Positions 1 to 8,620 of a stretch of DNA of 64,000 bases are shown in pieces. The stretch is taken from assembly GCA_963727015.1 (NCBI GenBank), contig CAVSEV010000005.1:620001-684000 (forward strand), written 5' to 3'. How positions within the stretch are numbered: position 1 is the stretch's first letter; each line of letters starts with the position of its first letter. The notes below the pieces were generated by a model. That model had not been told where the DNA came from. It was given only the letters and a program-made list of their open reading frames with translations, and ran no database searches. Source of the DNA: DATFVJ01 sp963727015. GTDB taxonomy: Bacteria > Actinomycetota > Actinomycetes > Streptosporangiales > Streptosporangiaceae. Made by a program: the position numbers and the translations under genes.

Positions 1-431
1 ACGTCGCCTCACCAGGCGAGGAGACGGGCGATACACCTAAACGACTCCGGTGTGGCAGCCCACGCTGGCATGTGCTGAGCGACCTTGTGAGCGCCAGCGA
101 CGAGCGGCCTAATGAGCTGCCCCGGCCCGCGCCGGCGAACCCCCCGCGCCTGAACATCTTGGGGGGCTGGTGCGGCCGTAGCTGTCCCGCAGCCAGGGTG
201 ATGGCCAATTCTGGCTGTCTGTGGCCCCATCACCATTCCTGGGCTCTCAGTTCTGGCAAGGGGGACCGTCCGGTGGTGCGGCGAAGAGTCGATGCGGGGC
301 TGACACGGGCGGCTCACCACCGCTCGCTTGGCGGCTGCGCGATAGCCTGGCTTCCAAATGACATACCAGCCGACGCTCGACGAAATCACGCGTGCTCCCA
401 AGGTCCTGCTGCACGACCACACCTCGACGGC

Positions 432-608
432 GGCTGACCACTGCGCTGGGCTGACCACTGCGCTGGGCTGACCACTGCGCTGGGCTGACCACCGCGCTGG
501 GCTGGCTACGGCGCTGGTCTGGCCGCTGGGCTGGCTACTGCGCTGGGCTGGCCACTGCGCTGGGCTGGCCACTGCGCTGGGCTGGCCACTGCGCTGGGCT
601 GGCCACCC
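432..608. repeat. 17-bp tandem repeat block
   Basis: About ten imperfect copies of a 17-bp unit (GCTGACCACTGCGCTGG and the variant GCTGGCCACTGCGCTGG) lie head to tail. The unit length is not a multiple of three, so any reading frame through it cycles through all three phases. The remainder of positions 1-774 shows no gene I can support; long open frames there on both strands are high-GC shadows. Confidence 0.9.
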
Positions 609-774
609 GGCGCGACCACACTCGACGGCATTCTTCCTCCAGCGCCGTTCGTCTGGATCGTGATCCAGCCCTCCACGAGGCGGGGCGTCCCGCGTCTGTG
701 TTGTTCCCCGTTGGGCCGGCGCCGGGCGTGGCGGGCAAAACGGCGGGCCAGCCGGCTCGGCGGAGCGACAGTCT

Positions 775-1434
775 TCAGGCGTCAGCGTCACTATCGGCGC
801 CCGGCCGTTGGTACAGCCATTCCGCATAGGACCTGGAGTCATCCGGGCCGGGTTGCACACCTCCGGGCAGGGCCTGGGCGAACACGAGCGCGGCGGTGGC
901 CTCGAGTTCGCCGCGGAGCAGATCGGCTGGGCCGGTCGCCTCGAATCCCAGGGTCCACCAGTCCTGGCCATGTGTGTGGACATCGGTGAGTTCGACCGCG
1001 CACCCCGGCTCCTCGCCCAGGCCTGGGGCGCGCGCCACGATCTGTCCGGTGGCCAGTGAGAACTGGCTGATGCGGCGTCTCTTGCGCACCGGCCTCCAGC
1101 CGGCCAGGTCACCGCTGCCGGGGCGGAGCGGGCTATGGGGAAACGACCACTTCTGCCAGGACTCCATGCGTCCGCGGGCGCGGCCCGCCACCTCCAGGAT
1201 CCCTGGGCTGCCGCGGTAGGCCTTGACCTCCAGTGCCCCGCCCCCGCGGATCTTCACCGATAGCCCGGGCAACTGCGGATCCAGGAGGTAGGTGTCCTCG
1301 CGTGACTGCGTCCCGGCCGGGAACCGCTCGAACCATCCGGCCACTGCCGTCTCCAGCGGGCCCGGGAAGATCCAGCGCACCTCGAGGCTGCGGACTTTCT
1401 CCATGGCCGGGCCCTCGGGCAGTACGGCCGTCAT
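775..1434 (-). CDS. hypothetical protein, CYTH-like
   Basis: A 219-residue soluble protein that I do not firmly recognise. The start is the ATG at 1434, nine bases after an AGGAG; a second ATG six bases further upstream is possible. The N-terminal half reads like a small phosphate-binding tunnel protein: a segment 'EVRWIFPG', then 'SVKIRGGGALEVKAYRG', which resembles the K-x-R-x-G and LExK strands of CYTH/triphosphate-tunnel proteins. No membrane segments are seen. It stands alone, with a tandem repeat downstream of its stop and a DUF2252 gene diverging from it. The CYTH assignment is an inference from short strand motifs; that it is a real gene is supported by the ribosome binding site and non-repetitive composition. 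Confidence 0.55.
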   Translation of the reverse strand: MTAVLPEGPAMEKVRSLEVRWIFPGPLETAVAGWFERFPAGTQSREDTYLLDPQLPGLSVKIRGGGALEVKAYRGSPGILEVAGRARGRMESWQKWSFPHSPLRPGSGDLAGWRPVRKRRRISQFSLATGQIVARAPGLGEEPGCAVELTDVHTHGQDWWTLGFEATGPADLLRGELEATAALVFAQALPGGVQPGPDDSRSYAEWLYQRPGADSDADA

Positions 1435-1788
1435 CGCCATATGCTCCTGCCCCGGGCCCTGTCGGCCGACCCCGGGCAACGCCGCCGCATGCCTGCCCTG
1501 CGCCGGTGCTCACCGCGCGCGGCGGCCGGTGCCAGCTCTATTACGGGCTGGCGGGCCGGTGTCCGCCTCGTAGCCACACTCCATGATGACCCCGGCCGGC
1601 CGGGGCCGAGATCCTCCTTTCCAGGTGATGTCCCCTCCGCCATGGGCGCGGCAAGATGGGGCAATCAGGAGCGCACGAGAAGGACCGCCATGTCTCCAGC
1701 GCCCTGGCCGTCCCGGCCGTTCCCGCACGGGGAGCTTGCTCGCGGCCCGGGCCGCGCGGCGTGACGTTCAGCAGGGGAGGTGAGCCGG

Positions 1789-3264
1789 ATGGCCGAGCAG
1801 AAGATCGCGCATCCGAGTATCGACGATCGCAAGGCCAGGGGTTTGGAGGCCCGGGACCGGACGGCCGTGTCAGGCCATGCGAAGTGGCGCCCGGCCGCGG
1901 GCCGCCCTGATCCGGTTGGCTTGCTGGAGGAGCAGAATCGCACCCGTGAGCCGGATCTGGTGCCGGTGCGCCATGGCCGGATGATGGTCTCGCCGTTCAC
2001 GTTCTACCGCGGCGCAGCCAAGATCATGGCGGCGGATTTGGCGGACACGCCGGTGGCCGGCCTTGACGCCCAGTTGTGCGGGGACGCGCATCTGTCCAAT
2101 TTCGGGCTGTTCGCCTCGCCGGAGCGGCGGCTGCTGTTCGATCTGAACGATTTCGACGAGACGCTGCCGGGGCCGTTCGAGTACGACGTGAAGCGGATGG
2201 CGGCCAGCTTCGCGGTCGCGGGCCGCAACAACGGGTTCGCCGCGGCCGACACGCGCGCGGCGGCGCTGGCGTCGGTGACGGCCTACCGCGAGGCCATGGC
2301 CACCTTCGCGCAGCTGGGCACGATGGACATCTGGTACGCCCACCTGGATGAGGACGAGCTGATGAGCGCGATCCGCAGCACGGTGGCCGCGACCAAGAAG
2401 GAGGCGAAGGCGGCCACGAAGAAGCAAGGGAAAAGGGATGTGAAGGAGGAGAAGCTGGCCAGGCGGGCGGAGAAGCGGGCGCAGAAGACCGCCGCGAAGG
2501 CGCACACGCGGGACAGCCTGCAGGCGCTGTCCAAGCTCGGCGAACTCGTCGATGGACGGTACCGGATCGCCAGCCAGCCGCCGATCGTGGTCCCGGCGCG
2601 CGACCTGGCTGCCACCTACGGCCTGTCCCCCGAGGAGGTCGTGCCCGCGATCCACGAACAGTTCCGCGCCTACCGGGCCACCCTGCAAGACGACCGCCGC
2701 CACCTGCTGGAGCGATTCGAGATCGTGGATGCGGCCCGCAAGGTCGTCGGCGTCGGCAGCGTCGGCACCCGGGCGTTCATCGTGCTGCTGCAGGGACGCG
2801 ACGCGCAGGATCCGCTGTTCCTGCAGATCAAGGAGGCGACGGCATCAGTCCTTGAGGCCTACCTGCCCAAGAGCAGCTACAAGCAGCACGGCGAGCGGGT
2901 GGTCCAAGGGCAGCGGATGATGCAGGCCGCCAGCGACATCTACCTCGGCTGGACCAAGGGGCTGGACGTGCGCCGCCACTTCTACTGGCGCCAGCTCCGC
3001 GACATGAAGGGCTCGGTGGAGGCCGAGGCGCTGGCACCGCTGGGGCTCACCTTCTACGCCCGCACCTGCGGCTGGACGCTGGCCCGGGCGCACGCCCGAT
3101 CCGGCGACCCGGTCGCCATCGCCGAATACCTCGGCACCAGCGACGCGTTCGACACATCCATCACCGACTTCTCCGAGCGCTACGCCGACCAGAACGAGCG
3201 GGACTACCAGGAGTTCGTGACCGCGGTCCGGTCCGGACGGCTGGAAGCACGTGAGGGCGTCTGA
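1789..3264 (+). CDS. DUF2252 family protein
   Basis: A 491-residue protein of the DUF2252 family, which has a kinase-like (phosphotransferase) fold but no established reaction. The diagnostic block 'CGDAHLSNFGLF' starts near residue 97 and is followed by 'LFDLNDFDET', the catalytic-loop-like and metal-binding-like motifs of this family; 'PFTFYRGAA' precedes them. A lysine/alanine-rich charged stretch lies at about residues 202-241 and looks like a flexible insert. ATG 1789 is chosen because AGGGGAGG ends eight bases before it; a GTG at 1780 overlaps that site and is unlikely. Length is normal for the family. It stands alone, with no obvious operon partner, so the context adds nothing about its substrate. 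Confidence 0.85.
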   Translation: MAEQKIAHPSIDDRKARGLEARDRTAVSGHAKWRPAAGRPDPVGLLEEQNRTREPDLVPVRHGRMMVSPFTFYRGAAKIMAADLADTPVAGLDAQLCGDAHLSNFGLFASPERRLLFDLNDFDETLPGPFEYDVKRMAASFAVAGRNNGFAAADTRAAALASVTAYREAMATFAQLGTMDIWYAHLDEDELMSAIRSTVAATKKEAKAATKKQGKRDVKEEKLARRAEKRAQKTAAKAHTRDSLQALSKLGELVDGRYRIASQPPIVVPARDLAATYGLSPEEVVPAIHEQFRAYRATLQDDRRHLLERFEIVDAARKVVGVGSVGTRAFIVLLQGRDAQDPLFLQIKEATASVLEAYLPKSSYKQHGERVVQGQRMMQAASDIYLGWTKGLDVRRHFYWRQLRDMKGSVEAEALAPLGLTFYARTCGWTLARAHARSGDPVAIAEYLGTSDAFDTSITDFSERYADQNERDYQEFVTAVRSGRLEAREGV

Positions 3265-3759
3265 AGATCGGACAGGGCTCGCTGCGGGCCACCGCCACAC
3301 CGAGGTGGTGCGACCAGGGGTGAGGACCGGCGGGAGTGCACTTACCGGCGTGTTCCCGCACCCACCGCCGGGCAGGTGGCGCCAGGTCATAACGCGACCG
3401 GTCCGCAGCCCGAATTGGCGGTGTGCGCGGCTTGCAGATGCAGAGCATGGCGTGTCCGGGGGCGGGACTAGCGATCAGCCCGAGCCGTGGAGTATGCGCG
3501 GTGCGGAGGCTTGGCAGGCGCCGGCACTCGGCCAAACTTGGCCACAGGTCAGGACCTGTGGCCCTAAGAGCACACCCTGCCGCCGGGCGAGTGTGGTAGC
3601 CAGGCCGCGGGCCCGCCAACCGTTTGCGCATGGCCGCCCCCCGCGGGCGGACCATCGCCGAAAGGGACTGCCGAGGTAACCGTGAGCTAGACGATCACGC
3701 TGGTCGCGCGTACCGGTCGCGAATCGGCGTTGGCTTCCATCAGCAGGGGGATGCGGACG
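3265..3759. other. gene-poor intergenic stretch
   Basis: Roughly 495 bases between the DUF2252 and DUF1254 genes. I see no convincing coding signal, tRNA or strong hairpin. Open frames on both strands have no recognisable motifs. Confidence 0.5.
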
Positions 3760-5094
3760 ATGGCACAGTTGGACTGGAAGGCCGAGTACGCCTACACCAC
3801 CGGGATGCAGGCGTTCATCTACGGCTTCCCATATATCTACAACGCCAAGCTCCGCCATGACTGGGTGACCCAGGCCCGGGACCCGGCCGTCGTCCCCTAT
3901 GCCGCGGTCAACCATTTCTGGCATGCCGCCCACGTGATGGATGCGACCTACCGGGACGGTGGCTGCCCGAACAACGACACCCTGTACTCGCTGGCGTGGC
4001 TGGACCTCAGCGAGGAACCGGTCATCTTGTCCCACCCGGACATGGCCGACCGTTACTTCACCTTCGAGCTGATGGGGTTCACCTCCGACAACTTCGACTA
4101 CGTCGGGCAGCGCACCACCGGCGCCAAGGCCGGGCGTTTCGCCATCTGCGGGCCGGGCTGGCGCGGGGAGCTGCCGCCCGGGGTGCAGGCGGTGCGGCCC
4201 GCGCCGACCCCGTGGGTCCTGCTGCTGGGCCGCACTTTGGTCGATGGTGAGGCGGACCTGGCGAACGTGCACGCGCTGCAGGCGCGGTACCGGCTCACCC
4301 CGCTGAGCCTGTGGGGCAAGCCCGGCGCCCAGGTGCCGCAGCGCCGCGACGTCTATACCCCGGCCGAGGCGGCACAAGATCCGCTGGGGCCGTGGAAGAC
4401 GCTGAACGCGATGCTGGCCGAAAACCCGCCGCCACCCCATCACGCCCTAGTCCTCAACCAGTTCGCGCGCATCGGCGTCGGGCCCGGCCTCGACGTCGAG
4501 GCCCAGCCCGACGTGGTCAAGCAGGGCCTGACCCGCGCCGCGATGACCGGGATGGGGCTGCTGATGCAGCAGTTCCTGAGCGGTGAGTGGGCCACGTTGG
4601 TCAACGGCTGGCGTTACCCGCCGGCCGAGGAAGGGCGTTTCGGTGACGACTTCCTTCAGCGCGCCGCCGACCAGTCCCTGGCCGGTATCACCGCCAACGA
4701 CCCGGCCGAAGCGGTCTACCTGGTGAACTTCAGCGACGCCCACGGCGCCAAGCTGTCCCCGGAGGGCCGCTACGAGCTGCGTTTCGGCGCCGGCGACCTT
4801 CCCCCGGTGGACTCGTTCTGGTCGCTGGCCGCCTACACCGAACAAGACATGAACCTGATCCCCAACCCCGCCCACCGTTACTCGGTCGGCGACCGGACCC
4901 CCGGGCTGGCGCACGACCCAGACGGCGGGCTGACCATCTACCTGCAGCCCGGCTCACCCGGCAAGGAGCGGGAACCGAACTGGCTGCCCACCTCCGCAGA
5001 GCACCCATGGTTTGTGATCTTGCGGATGTACCGGCCCCATCCCGCGGTGATCCAGGCCAAATGGGAATGCCCGGGCATCACCCCGCTCACCTGA
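3760..5094 (+). CDS. DUF1254/DUF1214 domain protein
   Basis: A 444-residue protein with an N-terminal DUF1254 domain (about residues 10-140; 'AFIYGFPYIYNAK', 'DTLYSLAWLDLS', 'RYFTFELMGFTSDNF') and a C-terminal DUF1214 domain (about residues 320-440; 'LPPVDSFWSLAAYTEQDMNL', 'GSPGKEREPNWLPTS', 'FVILRMYRP'). This two-domain architecture is widespread in bacteria and its biochemical role is not settled. No clear signal peptide is seen, although some relatives are exported. ATG 3760 has AGGGGG nine bases upstream; a TTG at 3730 and an ATG at 3751 are less suitable. The next gene, at 5294, follows after 200 bases on the same strand and may be functionally linked, but that is inference. Confidence 0.85.
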   Translation: MAQLDWKAEYAYTTGMQAFIYGFPYIYNAKLRHDWVTQARDPAVVPYAAVNHFWHAAHVMDATYRDGGCPNNDTLYSLAWLDLSEEPVILSHPDMADRYFTFELMGFTSDNFDYVGQRTTGAKAGRFAICGPGWRGELPPGVQAVRPAPTPWVLLLGRTLVDGEADLANVHALQARYRLTPLSLWGKPGAQVPQRRDVYTPAEAAQDPLGPWKTLNAMLAENPPPPHHALVLNQFARIGVGPGLDVEAQPDVVKQGLTRAAMTGMGLLMQQFLSGEWATLVNGWRYPPAEEGRFGDDFLQRAADQSLAGITANDPAEAVYLVNFSDAHGAKLSPEGRYELRFGAGDLPPVDSFWSLAAYTEQDMNLIPNPAHRYSVGDRTPGLAHDPDGGLTIYLQPGSPGKEREPNWLPTSAEHPWFVILRMYRPHPAVIQAKWECPGITPLT

Positions 5095-5293
5095 ACACCA
5101 GGCCGGCACATGAGCGCCAGCCACGCGCCGCTGCCAGGTGCGGACAAGCAGCCGCACTGGCTGCACGCGCCCGCGGGCGGGCCGTCCAGCCGCACGGCCC
5201 GAATCCGCTGGCCGGCGGGCCTGGTGCCCGGCGGCACCTGCAAGCTTGCGCCGGTGACGAACATCGGTGAGTCAACACGAAAGGAGTAGGGGC

Positions 5294-6004
5294 ATGAAAC
5301 TGTCTGCCAAGCTGCCCGACGATGACGAAGGCGCGAAGCTCATGCGCTTTGAGAACGTCCGGGGTCAGCGGTACACCGAGATCTTCCTGATCGGCGGCCA
5401 CGCGATCACCCACCACCTGGTCGGCGGGGTCTACAACACGATCGGGCTCAACGACCCCACCGGGACCGGAGACACCTGCCCGCAGGCCGTGCTGGACCAG
5501 GTCGATGTCGATGACCTGAAGAACAAGTACGACCTCCTCGGCGCGTTCAAGAACGGCCCTAGGCTGTGGTGCCTGGACTGGGCCGAGGCCATGGTGGGCG
5601 GGGAGCAAGACTTCAGCGGGCTGACGGCACGGTGGGTGATGTGGCTGGATGTGCCCAAGGAGATGCGCAAGCACGAGAGCGTCGCATACAAGCCGATCAG
5701 CGGCAAGCGCGACACCCAGCTCGGCATCAACAAAGGTTCGCCTGCCTTCCTCCTCGACGACCCCGACGGCGATTCGTGGTGCATGAAGTCGGCCAGCCTC
5801 ATCGTTGACCCCCACCAGACCTACGAGAGCCTCAAGGACCTCGGCAGCCGTCTGCAGCCCGCGCCGGGCTGGAACTTCCGCGCCGTAGTGCTCGAACAGG
5901 ACCTGGTCCTCACACCGGACGACGGAGCCGCCAAGATCACCCAGGACGAGCTGGGAAACACCTACGACCGGGTCGGAGGCGCCTACAGCAACTACAAGCC
6001 GTGA
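5294..6004 (+). CDS. hypothetical protein
   Basis: A 236-residue, probably cytosolic protein that I cannot assign to a named family. It starts at ATG 5294 behind a strong AAAGGAG-type site. It has no signal peptide or membrane helix. Conserved-looking features are 'RGQRYTEIFLIGG' near the N-terminus, a central 'LWCLDWAE', and a C-terminus ending 'DELGNTYDRVGGAYSNYKP', which reads like a compact beta-rich domain. It follows the DUF1254 gene on the same strand. Codon composition is typical of its neighbours, so I regard it as a real gene of unknown function. Confidence 0.7.
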   Translation: MKLSAKLPDDDEGAKLMRFENVRGQRYTEIFLIGGHAITHHLVGGVYNTIGLNDPTGTGDTCPQAVLDQVDVDDLKNKYDLLGAFKNGPRLWCLDWAEAMVGGEQDFSGLTARWVMWLDVPKEMRKHESVAYKPISGKRDTQLGINKGSPAFLLDDPDGDSWCMKSASLIVDPHQTYESLKDLGSRLQPAPGWNFRAVVLEQDLVLTPDDGAAKITQDELGNTYDRVGGAYSNYKP

Positions 6005-6205
6005 GCTGCGTCATGGCCAGCGACCGGCAACCGGCCCCGAGAGCGGTCATCGGCGCCTCCCCCGCGGCGGGTGACGACGCCGCTGCGCTGATCGCGTGTA
6101 CTCGATGGTGACTGGAGCGCAACAGGGCGGGGGCACAGCGATCTCCGGTCGCGAGGAGCCGCAGATGGGACTGGCCGAGCACACGCCCGGTGCGGCCGAA
6201 CGACG

Positions 6206-6490
6206 ATGACCTGGACGTTCTTCGCGCTGGCGTTGCTGTCGGCGCTGAATCCGAAGCTACTCGGCGCTGACCTGCTGCTGAATGAATACTCGCAGCCGCG
6301 GCTGATGTTCGCGTGCTTCCTGCTGGGCGGCATCGGCACGGCCCTGGCGATCGGGCCTGCTGGACGTGTTCATCGTCCAGGCCGATACCATCCAGACCCA
6401 GGGCTCCGCCAACGCGGCCCGGACCTGGCCGTCGGGGTGCCGCTGGTTGCCGTCGGCGTGCTGGTCGCCACTGGCCGGCTGCACGGCCGG
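6206..6490 (+). pseudogene. frameshifted multi-helix membrane protein remnant
   Basis: The frame opens with a hydrophobic 'MTWTFFALALLSALNPKLLG' start and 'LMFACFLLGGIGTALAIG', as in small multi-spanning GAP/Sap-like membrane proteins. Near 6350 the matching continuation ('LLDVFIVQADTIQTQGSANAA') is in another frame, and near 6415 the coding sense returns to the first frame ('DLAVGVPLVAVGVLVATGRL'). Two compensating indels therefore break the gene. Past about 6490 no further membrane segments follow, so the 3' part is lost. The family name is from memory and tentative; that the frame is broken is seen directly. Confidence 0.6.
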
Positions 6491-6849
6491 CGCACGGCAC
6501 CCGTCCCGGTAGGGGCGGGGCAGCCGCCGTCAGTCGCCCGTGTCCTGCCCGCTGCCGGTGTCTTGCCTGTTGCTGGTGTCAGAGACCGACGACGCCCTCA
6601 CGAAGTCGTCGAGGGCTTGGGTAAGGCCACCGACGGCGCTGGTGGTACTCGTTGCCCCGGGCCCCATCGGCGAGCCGAAGATTACGGGTGGCCCTTGACT
6701 CTCGTCCGATCGGCCGACCGCTTTCAGCCAAAACGCCCGCCGGTAAAGCTGCAGTTATCTTGAGGACGCCGACCTTCTGTCCGACCAGTGTCCGCCGGGG
6801 CACCTGCGCCGCGGAGTGCGGAGCGCGGACAGCGAAGGCGCCACTGCGA

Positions 6850-7120
6850 CTCCGCGTCCACCGCGGCAATGGCGAAGCCGAGGGCCTCAGTGATGTTGAT
6901 CGCCGCCGATGCGACCCGGGCCTGCCGATGATGGGGGCGACGGGCGACGAGGACATTCTGCACGTCCTCCACCGTCACCCCCCGCGTCAGTCGCCGGGCC
7001 CGACGTGCGTGAGGTAGGACACCCGGGCGGGCGTCGACGGCTGCCAGGGCCGCGATCCGGACCAGCAACAGCGCGTCGGGCGCCAGGTCGCATCGACTCA
7101 AGCGAGCCGCTGCCGACCGG
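6850..7120 (-). pseudogene. decayed copy of the carboxymuconolactone-decarboxylase-like gene at 11786-12106
   Basis: Read on the minus strand, this stretch matches the intact gene at 11786-12106 almost word for word: 'LAPDALLLVRIAALAAVDARP', then 'GVTVEDVQNVLVA' and 'NITEALGFAIAAV'. Between these blocks the frame is broken by several one-base indels in G/C runs, for example an extra G after the DARP codons, so the middle reads as nonsense before the frame returns. No start region like that of the intact copy is visible. It is a paralogous pseudogene, unless the indels are sequencing errors. Confidence 0.75.
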
Positions 7121-7307
7121 CCAGAACGTCCAGGTGCGGCTGGACTCCGCCGCGGACGCCCGCGTGATCGAGCGGGCGCGCGATCGCGGGCCGTACGCAC
7201 CGGTCAGGCTGTCCGCTGTTCATGATCGTGGAAGCGGAGGTGTCGGTCGGCATCGGCGCTGGTTCGTGATCGCCCGCGCGATCGAACATCCTGTGGCCGG
7301 CGTCACG

Positions 7308-7628
7308 TCATGGTGTTACGCCGTCACTGAGCTTCTTGGCTTGCGCCTTGACCGTGCGCAGATAGCGCTGGTGCCGCCGTTTGTCCCACGCGGCCAGCCG
7401 CGCGCGCGAGTGGGCCTGGCTATCCTGCCCAAGACCTGCCACCGCAGTCAGCACGATCCCGAGCATGACGGCGTGCTGCTGGGTGCGGCTATTCCCGGGA
7501 AGACGAGCCACGGCGGCCAGCCCGATCATGACCAAGGCGATGCGCTTCCCGCTGCTCGCCGACCGCGACTGTCCGGGCTTGCCCAGCCCCACGTGAGCAT
7601 CTCTTGCGGATCCGGTCTGTGAGGTCAT
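7308..7628 (-). CDS. small two-helix membrane protein
   Basis: A 106-residue protein of unknown function. Two hydrophobic helices ('IALVMIGLAAVARL' around residues 30-43 and 'AVMLGIVLTAVAGLG' around 53-67) are followed by a basic tail ('WDKRRHQRYLRTVKAQAKK'), suggesting an inner-membrane hairpin with a cytosolic basic C-terminus. ATG 7628 follows a GGGGAAGTGAG site. It sits between two decayed genes, the decarboxylase-like remnant and a DUF7144 remnant, on the same strand, so it may be the only survivor of a small operon. No function is proposed. Confidence 0.5.
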   Translation of the reverse strand: MTSQTGSARDAHVGLGKPGQSRSASSGKRIALVMIGLAAVARLPGNSRTQQHAVMLGIVLTAVAGLGQDSQAHSRARLAAWDKRRHQRYLRTVKAQAKKLSDGVTP

Positions 7629-7724
7629 TTCATCTCACTTCCCCTATAGCCAGGGTACCTGAGCGTCAAGCCTGATGTTGATCAGCTGGCGCCACCTGGG
7701 AATTTGGCCATCTCCGGTTACCGT

Positions 7725-7900
7725 CATATGCCTCGGGATCGCGCACTGGCAGCGTCCACCGTGGTGATCATCAGGGGCCAGAATGGTCAGGCAGGCGGAG
7801 ATGAAGAACATCTGGCCGGTGGCGTTGAGCCCGAGCACGGCCACGCCGAACCAGCGTGCCAGCTGGTCGCAGCGGCTCCTGTTCCCCGTGAGGATCATGC
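7725..7900 (-). pseudogene. DUF7144-like membrane protein remnant
   Basis: The minus strand encodes 'WFGVAVLGLNATGQMFFISA' in one frame and, one frame over, 'PFWPLMITTVDAA'. Together these match the end of the intact DUF7144-type protein at 12176-12601 ('FFFIPFYPFWSLMVITLDIF'). One indel separates the two halves and the upstream helices are missing, so this is a truncated, frameshifted relative. Together with the remnant at 6850-7120 it shows that the gene pair at 11.8-12.6 kb once had a second copy here. Confidence 0.6.
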
Positions 7901-8189
7901 GCTGGGAGGGACCCGGTGATGGGGCACCCTGAACCCGGGGCGGGGCCGGGAAGGACAAGGCTCGCGGCCAGCCTGCCGAATCGTGTTTTTCGAGCGGGAG
8001 AGGGTTGCTAACCGGGGGGCGCGCGGTCGACCAGACCCGGCCGCGTCACGAAATGATCCACGAACTGCTCGCCCAAGGGCCAGAGTCGCCACCGGGGACG
8101 CGGCACCAGGGATGGGACTTACGTCTGCAGCAACGGGCGACCCGCCCTGGCCTAGCGCGGCAGGTTCCGGACAGCTTGGGTCACAAGGG

Positions 8190-8272
8190 TTAGCCAAGCT
8201 CACGCCGCAGCTGGTTGCTATTGGGGACGCGCTGGGCGATGCCCTGGTGCGGCCGGGCCGTGTTGACCAGCG
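8190..8272 (-). mobile_element. transposase C-terminal remnant (rve/integrase-core type)
   Basis: The minus strand reads 'LVNTARPHQGIAQRVPN' and then 'QLRRELG' before a TAA at 8190. The N-x-x-RPHQGI phrase is the hallmark C-terminal motif of integrase-core transposases (IS3/IS481-like). Nothing upstream on this strand continues the transposase, so only about 27 codons survive. No inverted terminal repeats were found beside it. Confidence 0.6.
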
Positions 8273-8379
8273 GTGAGGCGTGATGAGACTGAAAATTGAG
8301 AAACCTTCATCGCGGAGCGCGGCGCGGACCTGCCGGTCGCGGCGTGCTGCCGAGGAGCCCGTCAGGCCTCCTGGATGGC

Positions 8380-8620
8380 TCAGTCGTCGATCTCCTGCCA
8401 GACCGCCTGCTCGTCGTGCTCCTCCCAGTCGGCGCCTGGCAGCGCGATGGCCCAGCTCGTCCATGTCCCGATCGGCCGAGCCAGGGTGGTCCTGACTCGG
8501 GCGCGGACGGCCATGCCGGGCGTGAGCTCCACGGGCGAGCTCAGCGGGGCCGTCGTCATCCCCCAGTGCGTCGGTGGATCGCCGGGTCCCACGGAGAGCG
8601 AGATGCCGGGCGCGAGCTTG
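8380..8620 (-). pseudogene. C-terminal gene fragment, possibly of a PRMT-type methyltransferase
   Basis: The minus strand holds a coherent segment, 'APGISLSVGPGDPPTHWGMT' followed by 'TWTSWAIALPGADWEEHDEQ', ending at a stop near 8380. The PTHWG phrase and beta-strand pattern resemble the C-terminal barrel of PRMT-type methyltransferases, but this is only a suggestion. Its upstream half is absent: the next bases belong, on the other strand, to the ClC gene. The fragment is antisense to any N-terminal extension of that gene. Confidence 0.3.

Noticed and set aside
432..608. CRISPR array
   Set aside because: Units are contiguous with no unique spacers, and no cas genes are present. The same applies to the arrays at 35556, 52009, 55458 and 63100.
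9..1112. Long minus-strand ORF over the first kilobase
   Set aside because: Low-complexity Gln-Pro-Ser-Ala translation comes from the 17-bp repeat, and it overlaps the better supported gene at 775-1434 in another frame.
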